Assembly (NCBI RefSeq): GCF_032362555.1
Contig: NC_083507.1
Coordinates: forward strand, 7,071,001 to 7,135,000
Direction: 5' to 3'
Length of the DNA: 64,000 nucleotides
Source: Amyelois transitella
Lineage: Eukaryota; Arthropoda; Insecta; Lepidoptera; Pyralidae
In this document: positions 25,066 to 35,800 of the stretch, one piece after another
Numbering within the stretch: position 1 is the stretch's first letter
Layout: every line of letters starts with the position of its first letter
Position numbers and translations under genes: made by a program
The notes under the pieces: generated by a model
Told to the model about the DNA's origin: nothing
Databases searched by the model: none
Seen by the model: only the letters and a program-made list of their open reading frames with translations

Positions 25066-25705
25066 AAGGGATGATCGATATTAAGACAATATCGATATTA
25101 ACATCGAATCAAAAATATCGATGTGCGTAAACATTGATTCAAAATCAACGATTATGTGTAAAGTATCGATGTTTTTTTTAAAATAAAATAAAACCGTCTA
25201 TTATATTTATGAAAATTATTTATTGTAATTTTAATAACAAAAGTTTAACAAAAATATTACCAATCCCAGTATCTTTTGATCACACTTTATAAAAAAAATA
25301 ACTTTGGCAGGATTTTTTCCCTTCAATCGGTTACGTTGCTGGTATAGGAGTTGGCCAGCTTTAGAAAAAAACCTTTCTGAAGCTGTGGATGTAGCTGTGC
25401 AAAACAAATACTTAAGAGCTATTTTCTTTAATTTTTTTTTTTTTGGATAGATGGATTCTAGCATTTTCCATAGGGGTAATGGGCCTTTTTTTAAATCAGG
25501 TACCGGACTTTTTAAATAAAATTGTAATTCCACGGGCATATTTGTGTCACGGAGACCAGACAATATATTATTTTATTCTATAACAAGTTTAATTTTTTCG
25601 ATATATTTATTCCTAAAACATCGATGTGTCGATAATATTGAAGTCATAACGTCGATGTCAAAACATCGATGTTTATTCAACATAGATGAATATCGATCAT
25701 CCCTA
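25066..25705 (-). mobile_element. 640-bp hAT relic with 8-bp target duplication
   Basis: TAGGTAAC flanks both sides exactly (25058-25065 and 25706-25713). The ends read AAGGGATGATCGATATT and, inverted, TAGGGATGATCGATATTC. Only the C-terminal part of the transposase remains (minus, 25231-25563), including the hAT dimerisation motif ATSTASERFFSKAGQL. The subterminal DNA holds many TATCGAT motifs on both sides. This family differs from the hAT at 51.87 kb. Confidence 0.88.
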
Positions 25706-25839
25706 TAGGTAACCCTTTGTCGTGCTCTACTTGTCGTTAAATTTTAAAAAACTAGTGGTTTTACATTACCTAGGTAGGTACCTATTCAGGTTTATGTTGC
25801 AAACGCAAAAGCCACATAATTTAGATCAGTCCGCCTAAT

Positions 25840-28800
25840 ATGGATGGATTGTTTCATAAGTGCCGACTGTGTTTGAAATTGGGTGATTTCTGTTCTATTT
25901 ACGAGCAAGATGAGTCTATCAAGTTGTCTGAAATGGTCATGTCTTTCGCCGGAGTTCAAGTAAGTAGTCCATTATTGTCCCATTAAGCCGAACGCGGCTT
26001 AATTTTAAGGGAGTAAAATTAAAGACGCACTCAAAGAGTCATGATCTCTAATTGACTTAATACTTGTTTACCAAAACAACCGGGTGACTAGATATATATA
26101 CATACATACATGAAATTACGCCTCTTTCCCGAAGTGGTAGGCAGAGACTACCTCTTTCCACTTGCCACGATCTCTGCATACATCCTTCGCTTCATCCACA
26201 TTCATAACTCTTCATGCAAGCTCGGCGGTTTCGGGTACTTTTGACCTGACCCTTTACCTAGTCTAGTGACTAGATATTACACATATAATTAAATTATCAT
26301 AATGTGTTTGTACTATCCTGTCGAATTTCCAAAAATACAAATAAATCGTTCTTGAAGGTTTTATCTTAGTAGGGACATAGTGGTCAAGCACCTGAACTGG
26401 ATCTAAGAACTAAACATGTGTGATATACCTACCAAAACTAACTGCAGTGCACATAGTCTGCATAAAATAATTATGCGTTTTCTTTATTTCTAATCGACTT
26501 TGAAGTTGCAAAAATGAGATAAAAGAGTGAATATTGCATTAACTGCATGTACAATCACATGACATTTGCGACCATGGTTGGCACTGATTCAGATATTTAA
26601 CTATTGACAAATCCAATTTAAAGCAAATTTCCATTGCGTCTTCAACTTTCAAAAATGCCTGATATTGCCTATGTCAAAAGGTCTCCACCTACTGCTCTGG
26701 GAAAGAGGTGTGATTTATGTTTGTATGTAAATTAGACTAAAACCTCTTTGGTGTATGAAATGTCAATGATGTAATGCTATTCTAAACACAATTCCATTTT
26801 AAACCCCCCAACGGAAAAAGATTGGTGTTATAAATTTGATATGTCTGTCTGCCTGTCTGTCTAAGTCATCATTTACACAAACTGATGAAGCTATTTTGTT
26901 TTTGGATTATAGGTGATTTATGTGCTTGTGTTCTTAGACTTGTTATACCTACCTAAGTAAAATATTATTAAGTCAGTCAAGTTGTAGTCATCTTTATGTG
27001 ATTTTTTATCAATGTATAAAAAATCACAAATGGAATAAATGAATTAATCTCAAAATTTTTCTTTTAGATTTATGAGGGAGATGGACTTCCAGATAGAGTT
27101 TGTTCAACTTGTATTGAAAACCTGAGTACTGCTTATCTTTTCAAGCAACAATGTGAAAGAATTGACAGTGTTTTGAGGAAGTCTCCAGGTAAACTATAAT
27201 ATTTTTTTGGAAAACTAGGATTATAATCTGATTATGTTGATATTATCCATGGTACAAATTGGCCACCAAAGAGAAAATATAATGCATATAAGTGTATGTA
27301 CCCTGCCAGCTCTTGTTTGCAGCAGCAGCTTTGTTGTGCCGGGAGGCAATAACTTATTATTATGTAAAGATCTTGTCTGGTGTATGTGTGTGTGAAAAGT
27401 ACATTAGTTAGTAACTAATGTACCTTGTTCTACCTTAACTTTGATATGTTTTCATCCTCCATGGGAAGTGGCATTAAAGCCACAATTAAATTTATATATT
27501 TTTGTTTTCAGAAGCTCCAATAGTTCAGCCCAATATAACAGATTACAATGACTTGTTCAATCAAGAATTCCACATGCACTCAATATATGGTTCTATAGAA
27601 GGTGATAATGATCAGAATAGTGTAAAAGATGCTAACGCTCCTGAAAACTCAGTAGAAAACAACCAGGATGTGAGTGAAGACACTGATAGTGATATAGACT
27701 CAGTTAAATGTGTCTATTGTAATGAACATCACAATAACTTAGCACACATTTGTCATGTGAAATGCACTGTTGAAAATAATCAAATGCAGAGATCAAGTAG
27801 TAATGAAACACTAGTAGCTTCAGATGCTGATCCTATTAAACCTATTTTCCCTGATGACAAGGCTGCTGTTTTTGTAGCTTGTGTTCTGTGTGATGAAAAG
27901 TATGATCAGTATGATGACTATGTTTTGCACATTAACAAATGCACTACTAATGTTAAAATGCGACATTTCGTCTGCCCCATATGCCATGAAATTTTTTCTG
28001 ATAAGTTGTTATACTTAGATCACTTAAGAGCATACCATTTTAAGCAGAGCAAACCACCACTCCCGATGGACCCTGGTGTTGATTGTGTAGATAGCTTCAC
28101 TGCAATCTACTCGCAAGCAAGGAAACCTAAACTGGTACGTCGACAGATAGGTTGGTCTGTAGAAGACATCTATCAAGAGATAGACTGTGCAAAACCTGAA
28201 GAGCAACAGACAGCTACATCCAGTCCATTTAAAAATTTATTTTCCAAATTGGGGAATGAGTGAGTTAAAGTCCAATGTTGGCATGCCTGGGGATCATCAA
28301 CGCTTTGCAAGTAACTAAACCAAATAACTTTAAAGCATAGATTTAATATAAGCATATATGTGGCACTAGATTAAAAATGATGAGGATGAGGTACTTGCCA
28401 TAAAAACACTTAAGACAAGTAATCGTTGGTAGTATAATGGTAAACTGCCTATGAATGAAGTCTTCTTACAGTATTAAATTTAAATGCCAATCTAATGCTA
28501 TATCTATATTAAGTCTATCTTACCTAACTAACATTCATTTCAGCTTTTTCACATAAATTTTTGGGTTCTACTGCTTGTCTCTATCTATACCTAAGTTTTT
28601 TAGTACAAATATGTAAATTTTTAGTGATAAAAATTTGAGCTTATCTTTGTTACATAAAAGTGGTTATTTTGATAAACTTTAAATTAATTTAATTTTAAAG
28701 GTGTTTTAATGACAGGTCCTTTAGTCGACAAAGTACTCCCAAAAAAGTGAGTTTTCGGAATTTCATCGAAAGCAGTAAGGCAAAGACGACAAACTATTTT

Positions 28801-30599
28801 CCATTCCGTAAATACATTGAAAATTACAAACAGAAGAAAAGAAATAGTGCATACAGTCCTATCAAAGATGGAAAATTGCAAGTTTCTAGTAAAATAAGAT
28901 TATCTATGCCTGAACCAGCATCTGGTAAGTAAATTAGAGGGGTGATTGCGTTATTCCTATGTATTCCTGTGTAGCCATATAATTTGGTGTTTGCACATGC
29001 AAATACCAACAAACAGCAAGTGTAATAATTATAAATGTTAATAATAAATGTGATTGATTTTCAGATAGTGATTATAATTCTCCTAGTGGAACATCTGAAG
29101 AGTCTTGGAGAATGAAACAGAATTTAATATGTGCCTGTGACAAGAAGATCTTTATGTTGTCAGAGTTCATTCATGTAAGTAATTTGCTAAGACCACCATG
29201 GGTAAGGTACTAAATTTATATGTGTTAGAAACATATTGGTGTACCCTGGATTTTTCTGTTCCGTTACACATTTTTAACTCATGAATTAATTTTTAGGATC
29301 GAGACAGAATTGGGGCAATGATTAACGAATTAGGTGGCGTGGTGGCTGAAAATACGAAAATGGAAATGCTAGCAACCCACTTTATATCAGTGTTGCCCAA
29401 TGACACATTCACAGGAATGATGGTGTGTGCACTAGCTACTGGCAAGTGGTTGTTGCATGTCAGCTACATCTATGATAGTTTTCGCTGCAAAAAATTCATG
29501 AGAGTATGTATTATTTGTATTCGAAAATTTATAAGGGATAAATCATAACTTACTTTGGAGTTAGTTGAATCTGTGTGATTTGTTCTGTATATGTACAAAT
29601 ACTAGTTATTACCCGTAGCTACGCTCGGGGAATTTAGTTTTTCCGAATGCGACACATAACATAAAACAAATAATTTCAGGAAAACATCTATGAATGGATG
29701 AAACATCCAAAAATATTGGAAATCGATAGTACAAGCGTGGAGGTCGCAAAGGCTGCTGTCTTCTGGCATTTGGAGTTGCAGGCGCTCAGTGCAAAATTCC
29801 CATTCGAAGGAAAGCAAATTGTACTGATCATGAAAAAGAAATATAGGCAATACTATCACATGATATTCAAGGCGTTGAAGGCAAAACCAGTAACATATGA
29901 CCCGCGGTGAGTTATATGATTAAACATTATTTTTATCGTAAAAGGAAAGACCCCCTTTTTTTTTTTCTTCGAAGCAGAAATTCTTTTAACGGACTGCCTC
30001 CCGGGTGAAGACCCGGGCATCTAATCCTGGCCTGGCATCTAATGTGCCAGCCTACCCACTAAAACCCGTCCGGTGCGCCCTTTTCGCCATTTTGAGGACA
30101 TCATGGGATCGCATGACATTTCACCACAATGCCCTTCGGCTCCCCTGTGCGACTTGCCAGGGACTCTTACCGTTTAGGCGACCAGTAAGTTGCTGGCTGC
30201 CCTTTTTACTTCAGGGTCAAAATTTGCCCCTAATGAGGCAGTAAGCGCGCGCGTTACCGCGCACGCCTTTATGCAATAGCGAACCTACTTTTATAACATG
30301 TCACTTTATACCACAGTCCTGTAGCCTTGGTGTCACACATCTCTTCATTTAATTTCGTCCATTTCAGGACTCCTGGTAGCTGCTGTTCGGCAGATTATTG
30401 TTTCGTGGATATGAAAATTATCGAGAGAGTGAAACTGCGTTTTTTTGCACGCCATAATGTTCCTGTTTTTCCATACCAGTATATTCTAGTCTACTTGCTG
30501 AAGAAGGGTCGCGTGGATGACGAACATAAATATTTGTTGCAAGAATGCAAGCGGTACCCACAAGGGGCCACAATCGATTTCTTAAATAATACTTGTTAA
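25840..30599 (+). CDS. ZAD + C2H2 zinc finger + tandem BRCT-like protein
   Basis: Eight exons join in phase: 25840-25959, 27068-27188, 27512-28259, 28716-28924, 29065-29174, 29297-29503, 29680-29906 and 30368-30599, giving 657 residues. Exons 1-2 form a ZAD domain, with Cys pairs in HKCRLCLK and DRVCSTCIENL. Exon 3 holds acidic linker and C2H2-type modules, the clearest being CPIC...HLRAYH (C-x2-C-x12-H-x4-H). Exons 5-8 look like two BRCT domains: the first with ELGGVVAE and GKWLLHVSYIYDSF (conserved GG and Trp), the second from FPFEGKQIVLIM to VFPYQYILVYLL. A stop codon follows exon 3 in frame, but a strong GTGAGT donor just before it restores phase to exon 4. I do not recognise a named orthologue. 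A nuclear DNA-binding and phosphopeptide-binding role is inferred from the domains. Confidence 0.82.
26103..26272 (-). mobile_element. 3' tail of a (TATG)n-tailed LINE
   Basis: On the minus strand it reads through the same end as the LINE at 59.5-61.7 kb: the piece encoding [19 protein letters not shown]-like text, the GGGAAAGAGGCG end and a TATG run. It is 5'-truncated, within intron 1 of the ZAD-BRCT gene. Confidence 0.75.
29940..30290. repeat. GC-rich repeat-like insert in the ZAD-BRCT last intron
   Basis: This block is far more GC-rich than the surrounding intron, begins after a poly-T run and includes CCCGGGTGAAGACCCGGG, a small hairpin, and CGCGCGCGTTACCGCGC. It has no supportable reading frame. 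It looks like a truncated retroelement, but I could not name the family. Confidence 0.4.
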
Positions 30600-30622
30600 G
30601 ATTTTAACTACTTAAATTAAAT

Positions 30623-30703
30623 TTTATTTTTTATATATATTTCTAATTATGCCATATTAGTTATGTAAACAAATCATGAATATTTTATCATTTTTAAATA
30701 AAA
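30623..30703. terminator. Overlapping polyadenylation signals of convergent genes
   Basis: AATAAA at 30698-30703 fits the plus-strand ZAD-BRCT gene (stop at 30599). TTTATT at 30623-30628 is AATAAA on the minus strand and fits the small membrane protein gene (stop at 30754). If both are used, the two mature 3' UTRs overlap by roughly 80-100 bp. Confidence 0.5.
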
Positions 30704-30753
30704 ATTATTTAATTTTAGTTGTATTTACTTCATTTTGTATGAATGTAAAACAA

Positions 30754-31281
30754 TTAAGTACGACCTCTGCGACTGGCTGTTGTTGTTATAGTATGTGATT
30801 TGACCTGAGATTGTACAGATTTCCTGAACGCCACCTGTACGTAAATGTAGAATATTAATAAAAATACCTACAAATCACAAAAGTAACAATAGTTTCAAAG
30901 GCACATAGCCATCACCGGCACGACTGAAAGCCATAAAATAGGCACCTAAATAAATAATGGTAAAATAAACATCTTTCTAGCGTTAGGCCCGGTTGCATCT
31001 CGCCTCCTGGGCCCGGGTTGCGCCTATGACCATGGATGGGAAAGTTAACTAACATGCTCTAGTCTCGAGGCCCAGCAGAAATACAAACTAACTGAATATT
31101 TAAGGAAACGCAATAAACTTACCTTTCTATATAATAACCAAGCTGCGACGGTAGCTATCATAGTACCAATCATACCCCAGACTTGTAATGTATTCGGGAA
31201 AAAGTCTTCGTCAATATTAAATTTATCATCAGGTTCATCACATCCACAGAACAGGATCATACTGATCAGCATTGGCAGCAT
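30754..31281 (-). CDS. 79-residue single-pass membrane protein, unrecognised
   Basis: Two exons, 31123-31281 and 30754-30834, join at phase 0 with clean GTAAGT and TACAG sites. The protein begins with a short hydrophobic leader (MLPMLISMILFCGC), then an acidic segment (DEPDDKFNIDEDFF), one transmembrane helix (VWGMIGTMIATVAAWLLYRK) and a basic Ser/Thr-rich tail. That pattern predicts a secreted-leader, type I topology with the acidic part outside or in the lumen and the basic tail in the cytosol. I do not recognise the family. The start is the first of three close in-frame Met codons; an upstream noncoding or coding exon cannot be excluded. It is convergent with the ZAD-BRCT gene, 154 bp between stop codons. 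Confidence 0.62.
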
Positions 31282-32842
31282 CCATCGATTTACAAAAATA
31301 CTTCTGGGGCAATTTATTAATTTATACTTTAAAAATTACCATAAACCTGACAATTTGGACATTAAAAGTCTGGGAACTGAGCATTGTAACTGTCCGGTCA
31401 AGAAACTGCACAAGTTGTCAAATCAAAAACATCTAAAGAGGTAATATTTTTTACCTGACTGCGCTAACAATATCTTAGCCGCAAAAAAAAAAGACCTTCA
31501 TTCTCAGTAGTAGTTCCGACTCTGCAGTAATAAGTACACAAGGGAAGCGCGCTGTTTTTCTGTGCTAGGTACACATACCATATGTGAAAAACCTTTGATC
31601 GGTACGTTTTTTATTATACCGATGGTACTATAGCATAAAAACCGATTTAATGACAAATAAGTGACTAATTAGAGTACCTACATAATTACGTAAATAAAAA
31701 GAAATTTTATTTGATCTGTTTATTTGTATTGTTTTTTTTCTATGATTCAATCATTTGTGTGCTTGTGGATTTGGGGCATGTTCCAAATTATTAAAAAATA
31801 TATAAATATCGAGAGGAGGTGATCTTAGTACATATTGACAGACAGAACCCCTGGACGTGACGCCTAAGGGACTGGGTCTTCTTCAATAATTGGTGATAAG
31901 ATTTAAGATTATAATAATTTTATCTGTGTCACATTAACAAAAATTTGACTGAGCCCAGACTATCTGATGTGAGGATTCAAAAATAGTACAAACAAACCAT
32001 ATTTAAAAAAATATTTTGAAAAGAGATGTTATGTAGGATTTACCTACTTTAAATTTCCCGGAGACCTATTAAGGCTGCTGTCCGTCTATTGACGCGGAGC
32101 CAGGCGGCGAAGCGAGGAAATATGGACCAATTGCGGAGCGGAGACTTTTTGCATTTTAATTGATAAATATTTTATCGCTTCTCCGGATCGCGGTCTGACT
32201 CAGCGTCAAAGACAGGCAGCCTAGGGGAAGTATTAGGCTCGAAAGAAAACTCAGTTTGTCTGAACCCTTATAGGTATTCGTATTGTCCATAATCGAGATG
32301 TATTAATAAAATATCATTTTGCTCATCACATTGTGGCTAAATCTTAAGCAGGGACTAATAAGATAGTCCCAGACAAACATTTGTTTGTGTGTCGTTTTGA
32401 AGAAAGAAAACAATGCTATTGATAGAATTGATTAAGTTCCTGACGTGTAGGGTCCAGGGGGTCTGGCATTCGTACAAATAAGATGTCTTTTTTCTTAATG
32501 CGAAAATAATGCCCTCATTGCTTCTTACGACAAATCTAATAACATTTCCATATAAAAGTAACATTCTTAATACCTTAATTGGGACGAGCGTACTTATTTC
32601 CCTTTAACTTGAATTAATTGTCATGTAATTTAAGCGAGCTCAGCTCGGTAAAAGATCTAATTGAAAAAAAAAATATATTTTACTAATGCTGTACAAAACA
32701 AGTTAATAGGAAATTATCTTGGGTCATTAAAAACCGACAAATTACAGGGTCATATTCTATAACCCTGACCTTACACTGAACAGCGCTGAATCACTTAAAT
32801 TACACTTACAAATAACAAATTAATTACGAGACAGACTAGCAT
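31282..32842. other. Intergenic stretch without a supportable gene
   Basis: AT-rich DNA between the small membrane protein gene and the last exon of the 870-residue gene. Apart from a candidate miniature element at 32070-32223, I see no coding exon or structured RNA. Confidence 0.5.
32070..32223. mobile_element. Miniature inverted-repeat element, about 150 bp
   Basis: The left end AAGGCTGCTGTCCGTCTATT followed by GACGC pairs imperfectly with the right end GCGTCAAAGACAGGCAGCCT. The interior also has paired GCGGAG/CTCCG segments, so the whole unit can fold back. Target duplication is not clear. Confidence 0.5.
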
Positions 32843-35800
32843 TTAATTTTGATCACTTGTACCATTTGAGAACAATTGATTGATGGTATCGGCGAATTTT
32901 TTGTGATGCAACCTATCTTTTATGATATGGCTGATGTTCATCTTATAATCGCTTTTCCTTTGTGCCATGTAAGCGAAAAGTGGTACAAATACCGTAGCAA
33001 AATCTTCAACGTTTTCTTTCTTGACAATGTTTTCTGTTATACAAATTCTGTCGATGACTGCATAGACCTGATTGTCCCTTAGCGGCTCTTCGAAGAATTT
33101 ATGCTGAAACAACAATTTATATATATTTTTTCTGGGTCTAAACTAGTACCAAAACATCAGAAATTCTTAAAATAGACGATTGTTTTTAAATTAAATGTAC
33201 CTATATTATATACTTATTTACCTGGAGTGATATCATAAAATTAAATATTATTGTTATAATACTTATTTTGTGTAAATATAATAGTATCTTACAGAAATGT
33301 AAATTTTTAAGGCTAAAGAGAAGAATTGGTAAGACAATCCGTATCCATTATATATATATTTATATATATAACTAGCGGACCCGACAGACTTCGTTCTGTC
33401 AAAAAGATTTGTAATATGACAGTTTTTTGTTCCTATCTTTTAGACCTACATTGCTTAGACAACAGTGAACTTTATACATTAGCAATAAAGCTCAAATTGA
33501 CTGTACGTATTAGTTAGAAAACGTTTGTATGGGATAAAGAAAAGGACTGTTTTTAAAGTTTTTCAGGCAATTATTTGGTATTTTTTCACCGTAAAAACCA
33601 TCCTTGAGCTTCGACGAATATTAAAAAAAATGAATTGGCCAAATTGGTCCAGGCGTTCTTGAGTTATGCGCTTACCAACACATTTAGCGATTCATTTTTA
33701 TATATAAGATTAAGTCGACCCTCTAAGAATTATATATAAAATCCTTAAATGTACTGAAACATCACGAAGACAGATTCTACTCAATGTAACGGTTGGCTGT
33801 AAGACATACTGCTATTTGATAAGTTCGCGTTTATTAGATTTCTATGACTGTTTATGGGCGTTTTTTTGTAATAATTCATATTTGAATTATTTATTTACTA
33901 TTTTATGTACACAGAGAACATCGAGAATGATAATCACAAAGAATAAAATTATAAACATACATAGGTTCTGCTTATTTCGAAAGAAATCTCTTCTAGCAGA
34001 CACCGAGATAAGAGACATGATGGAAAGGGTGATAGGTGTGTACTCTACTCACACAACTATTTATAGACATCATAAACAAATACATAAATAACATATTATA
34101 AATTCATATGTAAATACCAAATAATAAACTTTCAGAAAATATATACAATAGATACCAAATTAGTAAGGCTTGGAGAGGTTATATTTCTTTTAAAATTAGG
34201 ACATTGATTTAGTCTCACGTATCTCGGGAGGCAATGAATTCTACAATCTAACAGCATAGACGGATAAGGAGTTAGAGAAAGTGACCGTACGATGCATTGG
34301 GAGTTTAAGCATGGTCCTACGATGGGACCTGCATTGAGTATAAACAAGATATACAAAAGTGCGGTTGCGCAGATAAGCAGGATTATAGAGAATACTGAAA
34401 AGAAGGCAGGTATTCTCATATTTCTACGCAGACGAATGGGCAACCATTTAAGTTGCCTGCGAAACTCTAAGAGACGTGATTATACTTCTTGGGGCCAAAA
34501 ATGATTAGCATTGAATGAGCAGAATTTGTTTATAAATTCTATAGAAGTTCCAGTTCCAGTAGCATCCACGAAGCACGCGTCAGAATAGTCGAGGAGTGGA
34601 AATATGAGGGATTGGCATAAGGAAACTTTTGTTTGAAAGGGCAACATTTTAGGACATTTTAAAGTGTGGAAGGAATAGTGTACCTTGCGACTAACCTCGT
34701 GAACGTGCTTCGACCAGCTTAGTGTGGAATAATAATACCGCGGTTCTTCGCAGTTTCAGCAAAAGCTATAACCAAACCATCCAGAAGTAATGGTTATGAC
34801 ACATAGGTCAATACGAATGAGCAAATGCTTACCACCAATGAGCATTGCCTGAAATTTAGATGGATATATTAGATATTTAGATGGTTAATAACCCAAAAGA
34901 GCTAGCCCAGCGACTCAGCTTGTATAAGCCATCGTTCATGGCAGCCACAGATGTATTAACCTCATCAGCCAAGCAGTGCCGGTAAAGCTGCAAATCGTCT
35001 GCATAGAGACGTACTCTAGAAGACAGAATATTAGTAACAGTATTAATGAAAAAGGAGAAAGGACACCGCCCTGGGGTACGCCAGTACTGAGCTCACACCA
35101 GTCAGAGAAGATCTCCCTTCGGGGAGTAGCCTCGTAGGAGTAGTAGTTCCCCTCGGCGAACCCACTGCAATGACGGCGAAGGTAGGAAGCAAACCAAGTA
35201 AGAACAACAGGTGACACGTTAATAGACCGGAGAATTCCGAGAAGGACATCAAAATCAACAGAGTTGAAGGCATTGCTGAAATCGGGAAGTACAATACAAG
35301 GGATTTGTGCTCCATAGCCCAGCGGATGTCATCGGTGACATAAAGCAAAGCTGTCACAGTGCTATGTCCTGCACGGAAACCTGACATAAGGACTTGATTA
35401 AAAAAAGAAGTTAATTGCATTTCAACAATCAGCTCAGAGACTTTAGACAGAAAGGGTAATATAGATATAGGTTTAAGCTGTGAAAGTGATCAATGATTAG
35501 ACTTTAGGTTAGGGAATGACATGAGCTAGTTTCCAAGACGCAGAGAAATATCCGGAAGTTGGGTAAAAATTAAATATAGGAGTAACAAACAGAATGAATA
35601 GCAGGGAGAAGGAACGTTATCATTTTTGTAGTGATCTGATGATCTCAGCAGCGTTAAAAGTGACATGAAAAAAGGCTCTCAACTAATATAAATAATAATA
35701 TAAAAAAAGATAAAAAATACGATACATACCCTTATTACATACACAAAGTTTACATAAGCGTAGAGAAGACATAGCCAGGAGCCTCGATCATGATTGCGAC

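Noticed and set aside
28260-28263. Stop codon ending the ZAD gene after exon 3
   Set aside because: A strong GTGAGT donor starts two bases earlier and joins in phase to the next exon. All later exons then stay open to a natural stop.
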